Below the pieces are notes generated by a model. That model saw only the letters and a list, made by a program, of their open reading frames with translations. It was not told where the DNA came from and made no database searches. This document shows, one piece after another, positions 31,650 through 38,574 of a stretch of 64,000 nt of DNA. Position 1 is the first letter of the stretch. Each line of letters begins with the position of its first letter. Source of the DNA: CBDDBX01 sp965225955. Lineage in GTDB: Bacteria; Acidobacteriota; Aminicenantia; UBA2199. The stretch covers positions 1 through 64,000 of the forward strand of contig CBDDBX010000007.1 in assembly GCA_965225955.1 (NCBI GenBank), in the 5' to 3' direction. A program made the position numbers and the translations under genes.

Positions 31650-32903
31650 TTAAAAGTTGGATAACAGATAGTTTGCATTCTCTCTGCCAAGTTGTGTTTT
31701 GTAACGTTTTTTTCTATCTTTTTTCAAGGGATATGAGTTCCACTGTTTGTGAAACCAGTATACTCCCTCTTCAAGCTCTTGAACTGACATTCCTGCAGGT
31801 TGAAAAACAGCATGGGAACCGTCGTAGAGAGACCAGTCTGTAGTTATTAGTCTGTTCTCTCTCTTAAGTCTGTTAAATAGTTCTGTTCCTGGAAAAGGAA
31901 CCAGAATTACCGGAGCACATACATCTATTTCAATCTCTTCAAAGAAGCTCAGAGTCTCTTCAAATATTGCCGGTGTGTGGGTGTCAAATCCAAAAAGAGC
32001 CGCAGAATCGACAATAACCCCGCGTTTATGGAGTTCATTAACGGCTCTGGCAGTTTCTTCCTGTTTTACAAAACCTTTGCCTGCAGACTTTAATGCTTTT
32101 TCAGAGGAGGTTTCTATTCCAAGCAGAATATAGTTCAGACCCGATTCTACAGCAGCATTCAATAGCTCCTGATCAAGAGCAAATCTTATGTCTGCTGATG
32201 TTGACCACTTAATATTCAGATCTTTAAGGGCAGTAAAGAGTTCCATGCAGTATGACTTGTCTGTTGTAAGATTGTCGGCTTTTAATTCGATAAAATTCGT
32301 ATCTATTCTGCTGATCTCTTCAACTACTCTGGATACAGGACGGTACTCCTGGGTATGAAAGAACTTGTTAACAGTGCAGAATTCACATCTCCCACGACAG
32401 CCTCTGGATACTATAACACTGCTTATCCAGTCGTAATCTTTAAGTGAGTAGAGATCCTGCCTGTATGGAACCATATTGTCCAGACAGAATGGTGTGTTTG
32501 ATTTGTAAATCTGTTTCAGAGTTCCTGTAAGATAATCTTTAATAAGATCGTACCATACCTGTTCAGCTTCTCCAATTATAACAGAGTCGCCATATTCAAG
32601 AGATTCTGAGTGCATGAATGTCGGATGTAAGCCTCCAAGAACGACTGTTTTACCTCTTCTGGTAAACTCCTGCGCATGTTTATAACCCTTTAGTGCATCA
32701 GGAGTAGAGAACATTATAACAATCAGTTCTGCAGATGTATTGTAGTTTACTCTATTGTTGACTGTTTCATCTATAAGGGTAATATCTATTTCTTCAGGAG
32801 TGGCAGCTGCAAGGGAGAAGATGTTTTGGGGCAGTCCTCCACGACTCTTTTTGTAAGTCTTGAAATCACTCTCTTCGCAGGCTTTTATAATGTCAATCTT
32901 CAT
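31650..32903 (-). CDS. B12-binding radical SAM protein
   Basis: 417 aa, first gene of the operon. An N-terminal cobalamin-binding-like domain (VVLGGLHPTFMHSESLEYGDSVIIGEAEQ) is followed by a radical SAM core with C-RGR-C-EF-C, and a C-terminal part containing VPFPGTELFNRLKRENRL and TDWSLYDGSHAVFQP. Nearly every motif has a counterpart in the downstream 689-residue protein (IPFPGTDLYRRLKAEGRIL, NWSLYDGNNVVFKP), so the two are paralogues, perhaps acting on related substrates. AGGAGG precedes the ATG. Substrate not deducible. Confidence 0.85.
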   Translation of the reverse strand: MKIDIIKACEESDFKTYKKSRGGLPQNIFSLAAATPEEIDITLIDETVNNRVNYNTSAELIVIMFSTPDALKGYKHAQEFTRRGKTVVLGGLHPTFMHSESLEYGDSVIIGEAEQVWYDLIKDYLTGTLKQIYKSNTPFCLDNMVPYRQDLYSLKDYDWISSVIVSRGCRGRCEFCTVNKFFHTQEYRPVSRVVEEISRIDTNFIELKADNLTTDKSYCMELFTALKDLNIKWSTSADIRFALDQELLNAAVESGLNYILLGIETSSEKALKSAGKGFVKQEETARAVNELHKRGVIVDSAALFGFDTHTPAIFEETLSFFEEIEIDVCAPVILVPFPGTELFNRLKRENRLITTDWSLYDGSHAVFQPAGMSVQELEEGVYWFHKQWNSYPLKKDRKKRYKTQLGRENANYLLSNF

Positions 32904-32932
32904 ATTTCCTCCTGTGTGTTTTTTTTGTGTAA

Positions 32933-32955
32933 AACAAGTGTATTGTACATTTGTT
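32933..32955. promoter_or_regulatory. 23-bp palindromic operator of the radical-SAM operon
   Basis: AACAAGTGTA and TACATTTGTT arms around a central TTG. The arms match at 9 of 10 positions. It covers the -10 box and most of the spacer of the operon promoter, a repressing position. The TetR gene of the same operon is the likely binder. Confidence 0.6.
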
Positions 32956-32965
32956 CAAAAGTCAA
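32937..32965 (-). promoter_or_regulatory. promoter of the radical-SAM operon
   Basis: Minus strand: TTGACT at 32965-32960, 17-base spacer, TACACT at 32942-32937. Confidence 0.6.
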
Positions 32966-33013
32966 CTGCAAATATGAAAATAAGGAATTTTTAAGGATAA
33001 ACGGAGAAGAGCT

Positions 33014-33040
33014 GAATGGATAAGGAGGGTTTATCCATTC
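33014..33040 (-). terminator. terminator of the DHFR-like gene
   Basis: Perfect 10-bp stem GAATGGATAA (33014-33023) / TTATCCATTC (33031-33040), 7-base loop, 18 bases after the stop of the minus-strand gene at 33058. Confidence 0.65.
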
Positions 33041-33057
33041 TATATTATGAAGCTGGT

Positions 33058-33594
33058 TTATTTATATATGATGTCGTAATCTGTCAATACAACGCCATTC
33101 ATATATGTTTTGCTCTGAATTAGATTTAATTCAAAATTTGTGTGAGGGGTTCTGAAGAGAGGTTTCCCTTCACCAAGTAGAAAAGGATTGATTTTTATAG
33201 ACAATCTGTCTATGAGTCTGTTTTTTAAAAGCAGACCTGCCAACTGACTTCCACCGCATAACCAGATGTCTTTGCCTTCTCCTTCTTTAAGAATTCTGAC
33301 AGTTTCGATTTCTTTATCTTTAACAAGAATTACTGAATCTGTGGACTCATATTCAGAAGATCTTGAAAATATATAGTGCTTCATATTGGGATAAGCTGGC
33401 TGTCCTGGTTTCAAACCAAACATAAAACCAAATTCATAGGTTTTTCTTCCCATCAGTACTGTGTCGTAATTTCTTAAGGTCAGAAAAAAATCATCTGTAT
33501 GATCCCCTTTAAGTAGAAATCCGTTAACGTTACCATCTGTTGATGATATATATCCATCTGCGCTTGTAGCAATATGATAAATAATTTTTCTCAT
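33058..33594 (-). CDS. dihydrofolate reductase family protein (RibD C-terminal like)
   Basis: 178-residue DHFR/RibD-C family protein of the YyaP/YwjB type. Motifs: SADGYI near residue 11, TVLMGRKTYEFG near 45, IWLCGGSQLAGLLLKNRLIDRL near 110-130 and INPFLLGEGKPLF, which together form the NADPH-binding reductase fold. These small proteins are usually not the essential folate enzyme. AGAGG lies upstream of the ATG. It is followed by a strong hairpin and seems monocistronic or paired with the DUF1697 gene upstream. Substrate unknown. Confidence 0.85.
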   Translation of the reverse strand: MRKIIYHIATSADGYISSTDGNVNGFLLKGDHTDDFFLTLRNYDTVLMGRKTYEFGFMFGLKPGQPAYPNMKHYIFSRSSEYESTDSVILVKDKEIETVRILKEGEGKDIWLCGGSQLAGLLLKNRLIDRLSIKINPFLLGEGKPLFRTPHTNFELNLIQSKTYMNGVVLTDYDIIYK

Positions 33595-33675
33595 TATATT
33601 TTACCTCTTATAACTTATACAGATTATATGTGCTAATTTTCCTTCTATATCAACTGGGACAGGTATATAAGGGGT

Positions 33676-34203
33676 TCAGAATGAAAGCTCAATAAGCTTT
33701 GTAACAGTTCGCCAGTTCCTTGTTGTTGCATCAAGTTTAAGTCGCTTTTCAAAGAAGTTGTTATTCAGTTTCGTTCTGCCGTAACCTTCAGGGCAATAGA
33801 GATATATGCAACTGTTGTAGTAGTGATACTGTTCATTCTGCAGAGCGTATTTGTCAATAATGTTTCTATCAGGTATCCCGGGGCCGGAAGAAAGAAATAC
33901 AACATATGTCTGATTTAGCTGCTCATTGTGGAATGGGCAGTTATCTACAATATCTTTAATATATTCCGGTGTGAACGTTAATACAGGAATCTCAAAACCG
34001 AAATTCTCATTGATTATATCTTTTATTGTGCTGGAAACTTCAGTCGCTGCTATGTTCTGGTACCGGAGGACAATATTTCCACTCTGAACATATGTTTTTA
34101 TATTCTGAAACCCTGCTGCTTTCAGCGCAAGGCAGAGTTCCGGCATCTTTACTCTGTTCTTACCGGCCACATTGATGCCTCTTAAGAGAGAAATCCAGAT
34201 CAT
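33676..34203 (-). CDS. DUF1697 family protein
   Basis: 175 aa matching the DUF1697 family: the N-terminus ISLLRGINVAGKNRVKMPELCLALKAAGF followed by NIKTYVQSGNIVL is its hallmark, and RTKLNNNFFEKRL near the end is also characteristic. The function of the family is unknown; it is found scattered in bacteria. AAGGAG is positioned before the ATG. The gene lies 81 bases upstream of the DHFR-like gene on the same strand. Confidence 0.9.
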   Translation of the reverse strand: MIWISLLRGINVAGKNRVKMPELCLALKAAGFQNIKTYVQSGNIVLRYQNIAATEVSSTIKDIINENFGFEIPVLTFTPEYIKDIVDNCPFHNEQLNQTYVVFLSSGPGIPDRNIIDKYALQNEQYHYYNSCIYLYCPEGYGRTKLNNNFFEKRLKLDATTRNWRTVTKLIELSF

Positions 34204-34231
34204 ATAAAGCTCCTTGGTTTATTGGGATATT

Positions 34232-34260
34232 TTGACTTATATCAGTATCTCTAATAGAAT
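34232..34260 (+). promoter_or_regulatory. promoter of the HD-domain gene
   Basis: TTGACT at 34232-34237, 17-base spacer, TAGAAT at 34255-34260; leader of about 90 bases. Confidence 0.6.
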
Positions 34261-34355
34261 ATGATATTACTGTGGTTCCTGAATTCCTACAGGTAAATCC
34301 TCTTTTTTTCCACAGGGAATAGTCCGGGACATAAGATTTAATCAGGAGATTTATA

Positions 34356-34904
34356 ATGATGAACAGAGAAAGTGCTCTGGAACTTATTAAAGAGCATCTT
34401 AAAACAGATAACCTTGTTAAACACTCAATTGCAACAGAAGCCTGTATGAGGAAGTTTGCTGAAGTCTTTGGAGAAGATAAAGATATCTGGGGACTGGCAG
34501 GGTTGCTGCACGACCTGGATTATGAATACACTCTTGAATACCCCGATAATCACGGGTTGAAAACTGAAGAGATGTTAAAGAATTGTGATGTTCCATCAGA
34601 AGTGGTACACAGTATTAAAGCTCACAATCTGAAAGCTCCTCTGGAGAGTAAAATGGATAAAGCTCTGTACGCTATTGATCCAACAACGGGCTTCATTACT
34701 GCTGTTGCTCTGATGCATCCTGATAAGAGTTTTGATGTAGTAACTCTTAAAAGAATGAAGAAGCGTTTCAAAGAGAAGAATTTTGCAAGAGGTGCCTGTA
34801 GAGAGCAGATGAAAAGCTGCGAATCCCTCGAAATGCCTCTTGAAGATTTTCTTACCCGCTGTCTTGAAGGCATGGTTGAATTCAGAGATGAACTCGGCTT
34901 GTAG
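34356..34904 (+). CDS. HD-domain hydrolase
   Basis: 182-residue HD-superfamily protein (COG2316-like). The metal motif LAGLLHDLDYEY holds the HD pair near residue 52; further histidines are HSIATEA, DNHG and HSIKAHN. Such proteins are phosphohydrolases acting on nucleotides or related phosphates, often called predicted HDIG hydrolases; the substrate is not known. AGGAG lies 7 bases before the first of two consecutive ATG codons. It is monocistronic, with a hairpin at 34951-34972. Confidence 0.85.
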   Translation: MMNRESALELIKEHLKTDNLVKHSIATEACMRKFAEVFGEDKDIWGLAGLLHDLDYEYTLEYPDNHGLKTEEMLKNCDVPSEVVHSIKAHNLKAPLESKMDKALYAIDPTTGFITAVALMHPDKSFDVVTLKRMKKRFKEKNFARGACREQMKSCESLEMPLEDFLTRCLEGMVEFRDELGL

Positions 34905-34950
34905 AAACAGATAAATCAGTATATATGCATATTAGCAATAAATGATAAGA

Positions 34951-34972
34951 GGATGCACGCATATGTGCATCC
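34951..34972 (+). terminator. hairpin after the HD-domain gene
   Basis: Perfect 8-bp stem GGATGCAC / GTGCATCC with a GCATAT loop, 46 bases after the stop; no T tract. Confidence 0.5.
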
Positions 34973-34987
34973 CTACAGGTGTTTGTC

Positions 34988-35047
34988 TGTGTTTATCTCT
35001 AACAATTTGTGTTTGTCTCTGACAGTCTGTGTATGTCCGTGTTCTTT
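34988..35047. repeat. three 20-bp imperfect tandem repeats
   Basis: Units at 34988-35007, 35008-35027 and 35028-35047, each starting TGTGTNT and rich in GTCTCT/GTCCGTG; the third unit contains the GTCCGTGT core seen in other spacers of the window. Confidence 0.6.
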
Positions 35048-35052
35048 GTGAA

Positions 35053-35085
35053 TTAACTCGGTAACTCGATAATAAACTTAGCGCC
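35053..35085 (-). pseudogene. remnant of a histidine-kinase C-terminus
   Basis: On the minus strand it reads GAKFIIELPS and a stop, identical at protein level to the last ten residues of the kinase ending at 35275. 26 of 33 bases match, and all seven differences are synonymous. Homology ends abruptly upstream of these codons, so it is the stump of a second, related kinase gene or a diverged duplication of the 3' end. Confidence 0.5.
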
Positions 35086-35274
35086 TCTCCGCAGGAAGGT
35101 GGGAACGAAGTGGAAACCGACTATTGGCGGAGATGGGGAAGAACATTTGTGTTCAATCCTTATTCAAAAACATAAGAGAAACTTACTCTTTTGGTCAAAT
35201 TGAATCAATAGAAAAACGATATCTTTTAATTACTGGCTTATGGTGAGGTATACTTCAGGAAAGGTTACTGTTAA
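35086..35274. other. spacer downstream of the NtrY-like kinase
   Basis: No gene. A perfect TCTCCGC (35086-35092) / GCGGAGA (35127-35133) inverted repeat lies next to the kinase remnant; the rest is AT-rich and unassigned. Confidence 0.45.
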
Positions 35275-37446
35275 TTAGCTTGGTAACTCAATAATGAATT
35301 TTGCTCCCTTCGGCGAATTATCCACCACTGAAATAAGACCGTTATGCTCCTCTATGATATTGTGGGCAATTGCAAGTCCAAGTCCTGTTCCTGTGTGTTT
35401 TTTTGAGAAATATGGAATAAAGAGTTTCTGTTTGTCTTCATCAGGAATACCGGGACCGTTATCTGAAATCTCTATTTTAACAAACTGACTCTCTTTTATA
35501 TATGAGGTGGTAATTTCAATTTCCCCCTGCTTATCCATAGCTTCAATAGCATTATCCAGAATATTAACAAAGATTCTCTTAATCTGGTCTGTATCAATTT
35601 TTAATATAATCGGAAGATCCACTGACAGGTTATCTATAAAAGTTACTCCACTGTAGATAGATGAGTATACAGTTATAAGTTTGTCCAGAATCTGGTTAAC
35701 ATCCCCTTTGGTAAACCTGATTTCAGGGAGACGTGCAAAATTAGAGAACTCATCAGCCAGTTTTGTTATGGAGTCGAGCTCATGAAGTATTATGTTCAGA
35801 CTGTCATCAACAAGAGTTCTGAATTTCTCTTCCGGCTGGTCCATGGATTTCTGTATTCTCTGTGCAGATATCTGAATCGGAGTAAGAGGGTTCTTTATCT
35901 CATGGGCAATTCGTTTGGCCACTTCACGCCAGACAAGCTTTCTCTGGGCTTTCATCAACTCTGTAAGGTCTGTCAGAACAACCAGAAGGCCTGAGAATTT
36001 GTTATTAACAGGGTTTCGGGTAGGAGTAATTCTGATGGCAAGATTCAGGACCTTACCTTTGATTTTTATATCAACTTCCTGTTCATGAAGTTTGAAACGG
36101 GCACTGAAAGCTCTTTTTATAATGTCGTTAATTGATATATATGGTGGTTCTGAAAAGATTCTGGACCACTTCTTCTTCAGGATCTCTCTTCTGGACATAG
36201 AGAGCATTCTTTCTGCTTCAGGGTTAAGTTCAATAATTTCCCCTTTGGCATTAATAGCAATAACGCCGGAAGTAATATTTTTCAGAATATTTTCAGTAAT
36301 GCTCTTACGATGTCTTAGCTCTATAGTTCTTTTATTGAGTTTTTCCCGATGTTCTCTCAGATCAACAACCATCTTGTTAAACTCTTTAATGAGGATGTTG
36401 AATTCATCTTTGGCATTATAATCGATGTTAACATCCAGATTACCTTTGGTGATCTCTGTTGCAGCGTTTACAAGTTTCTCAATAGGGTTGGTGATTCCTT
36501 TTGCAAGAAAATAGCCAAGCCAGGATGCAGAGAAGATTATCAGAATGGTTATCAGGATGAAAAGCAGCATGTATGTTGTTCTTACATGCTTTTTTATGCT
36601 TTTAAGCTGTGAATACTTTATGGCTTCTGTTTCAAAGGTTTTTACGCTCTTTACGTATTTATTAGGGAAGAACTTACCTACTACAACAAGAATCTTATCT
36701 TCTCCCACCTTGAATGAGGTACCAATTCTGATTATTTCACCATTTTTGAGAGAGTCAATTTTCGTGAATGTATCTGAGCTCAGACCTCTGTATATATCTT
36801 CAAGAGTCAGGTTGTTATACTCTTTAAGAGGAAAAACCGGTTTCATAAAGGAGCGTAACTCTTTCTGATTTTTGTAAATGTTAATAACATCCAGATGATA
36901 TAAACTCATCCACTCTCTCAACTTATTTGTGAGATAAGTTCTGTTGGCAGGAGTGTACATCTGTTTATCTTTGATATTTTTCTGAACCCGGTTTGTAAAG
37001 TGTTTCAACTCATTTATTGACATCTCATAGAAACTCTCTTTCAGTGTACTTGAGAGAGACATCAGTTCATCTGTATTGACGTTGAAAATATTACTGATAC
37101 CTTTGTTAAGAAAATCAGTTGAGAGGAAAAATAGCAGAAGTGTGGGAATAATTGAGAAGGATATAAAGAAGAAGATCAGTCTGTTTTTGAATCTGCTGCT
37201 TCGGTTGTATATTTTATCTTTTTCGTAATATGACTTAATGATATTACGAAGAAAAATAAAGACAAAAGTAATACTTATCAGAATAAGTACTGTATAGAGA
37301 GCATAGATAGTAATTGAGTTGCTGATCAGATCCAGGGATACGTCTCTGGTTCTGTCAAGAATAAAGCGTATTACCACAACAAGAATGAAAATTATCGCTG
37401 CAGAAGCAACAACAATTCTCATCCCCAGGTTTCTGCTTTTATTCAT
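35275..37446 (-). CDS. NtrY-like membrane histidine kinase with PAS domain
   Basis: 723 aa. Three N-terminal membrane helices (within about 8-115) are followed by an extracytoplasmic region (about 120-290) and a fourth helix leading into a HAMP domain (KGITNPIEKLVNAATEI). Then come a PAS domain (about 395-505), HisKA with the acceptor His in RIAHEIKNPLTPIQ, and a HATPase domain (LDNAIEAM, DNGPGIP, GTGLGLAIAHNII). This order is that of NtrY-type kinases. No NtrX-type regulator is adjacent, so it is an orphan here. It follows the bactofilin gene after 3 bases, and the stump of a related kinase lies downstream. Confidence 0.9.
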   Translation of the reverse strand: MNKSRNLGMRIVVASAAIIFILVVVIRFILDRTRDVSLDLISNSITIYALYTVLILISITFVFIFLRNIIKSYYEKDKIYNRSSRFKNRLIFFFISFSIIPTLLLFFLSTDFLNKGISNIFNVNTDELMSLSSTLKESFYEMSINELKHFTNRVQKNIKDKQMYTPANRTYLTNKLREWMSLYHLDVINIYKNQKELRSFMKPVFPLKEYNNLTLEDIYRGLSSDTFTKIDSLKNGEIIRIGTSFKVGEDKILVVVGKFFPNKYVKSVKTFETEAIKYSQLKSIKKHVRTTYMLLFILITILIIFSASWLGYFLAKGITNPIEKLVNAATEITKGNLDVNIDYNAKDEFNILIKEFNKMVVDLREHREKLNKRTIELRHRKSITENILKNITSGVIAINAKGEIIELNPEAERMLSMSRREILKKKWSRIFSEPPYISINDIIKRAFSARFKLHEQEVDIKIKGKVLNLAIRITPTRNPVNNKFSGLLVVLTDLTELMKAQRKLVWREVAKRIAHEIKNPLTPIQISAQRIQKSMDQPEEKFRTLVDDSLNIILHELDSITKLADEFSNFARLPEIRFTKGDVNQILDKLITVYSSIYSGVTFIDNLSVDLPIILKIDTDQIKRIFVNILDNAIEAMDKQGEIEITTSYIKESQFVKIEISDNGPGIPDEDKQKLFIPYFSKKHTGTGLGLAIAHNIIEEHNGLISVVDNSPKGAKFIIELPS

Positions 37447-37449
37447 AGG

Positions 37450-37845
37450 CTATTTTTTGTCGCCTTCCTTCTGGTCAAGATTTATTGCAGCTCTTATGCG
37501 GGCACCGTCAGCAATCATAATGCGTTCTGTAAAGATATTGCCAATACATTCGCCCTGAGAAGAAATTTCAACTCTTGAAGCTTTGATGTTACCTTCTGAA
37601 ATACCGTCAATTTTTACTGCATTTGCATCTACATCGGCTTTAATTGAGCCATTTTTGCCTATAGTAAGGGTCTTTTTTACTGAAATTGTTCCTTCCAGTT
37701 TACCTTCTACAGTTACATCTTCATCGGAAATAATATTCCCCTTGATATGAATTGTCTTACCCAGATATGATGGTGATGCCTGAGTTGACATCCCGGTTTT
37801 GGGTTCAGTGCTGAAACTCTGATCCTGTTTTGGTTTAAATGCCAT
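37450..37845 (-). CDS. bactofilin (polymer-forming cytoskeletal protein)
   Basis: 131-residue bactofilin (DUF583). After a disordered N-terminus of about 27 residues comes the beta-helical core IHIKGNIISDEDVTVEGKLEGTISVKKTLTIGKNGSIKADVDANAVKIDGISEG, with the short hydrophobic rungs typical of the right-handed beta-helix. The tail is charged. Bactofilins polymerise into membrane-associated filaments that place envelope enzymes or shape the cell. Directly upstream of, and probably co-transcribed with, the orphan kinase. An extended -10 (TGC TATAAT, minus strand 37888-37880) precedes it. Confidence 0.92.
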   Translation of the reverse strand: MAFKPKQDQSFSTEPKTGMSTQASPSYLGKTIHIKGNIISDEDVTVEGKLEGTISVKKTLTIGKNGSIKADVDANAVKIDGISEGNIKASRVEISSQGECIGNIFTERIMIADGARIRAAINLDQKEGDKK

Positions 37846-38076
37846 TTTTTATTCCTTTGTAGTTACTTCTTTTGACTTCATTATAGCAGAAAAAATAAAA
37901 AATCATAAAGACAATTTTTATTTACTTTTGAGGTGGGTTGAGGTCTATGGCTGAATACCGCCTCCATCTGGTCAGGATGAAAACGGTATTCAGGAGAATT
38001 AATGAAGAAACTTTCTGTTTATTATGACGGGATTATTTTATAAAAAGTTTCGTTTTGTGATGTGAAAAAATCTATT

Positions 38077-38574
38077 TTACTTATGTTTGAGGTAAAAAAT
38101 AGCAGCTCCACTCTTTTCTTTGATCTTTTTTTCCCATTTCCATGCCAGAATTTTCCCTTCTCTTATCAGCTGGTGGGCAAAAAGCTCTATACTGTTTCTC
38201 AGAACCGGACCATTCTCTGAATGCAGGCCTTTACCTGTTATTATTCTGACTGTTTTAGTTCTGTTAGAGGCTTCCCTGTTTATAAAGGAAGTAACTTCAG
38301 AAATTGCCTGCTCTTCTGTGAGGCCGTGAAGATCCAGAGTCTCCTGAGGGGGAGGATAGGTGCTGAGTATATGGGATTTACTTATTGTATTGTTTCTGGA
38401 GGAGCTCTTCTTCTCCTCCATCAGTTTTTTCAGAGATGAATCCCTGGAGGAGGCTTTGAACATCTCTTCAAAGCCCGGTTCCTCTCCCGCATTTTCATCT
38501 CTGAATACTTTTGTGAAATCCAGATCTTCCGGTAAAATACCAGGTTTGTTCTGTGAATTCCTGCTCTTTTTCAT
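38077..38574 (-). CDS. Smr-domain protein
   Basis: 165 aa with a C-terminal Smr (small MutS-related) domain at about 78-165. It has the signature LDLHGLTEEQA and the IITGKGLHSENGPVLR loop, both needed for nuclease activity in family members. The N-terminal part is charged and probably disordered. Stand-alone Smr proteins act as endonucleases on DNA or on stalled-ribosome mRNA; which applies here is unknown. Its ATG overlaps the stop of the upstream protease gene (ATGA). Confidence 0.88.
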   Translation of the reverse strand: MKKSRNSQNKPGILPEDLDFTKVFRDENAGEEPGFEEMFKASSRDSSLKKLMEEKKSSSRNNTISKSHILSTYPPPQETLDLHGLTEEQAISEVTSFINREASNRTKTVRIITGKGLHSENGPVLRNSIELFAHQLIREGKILAWKWEKKIKEKSGAAIFYLKHK

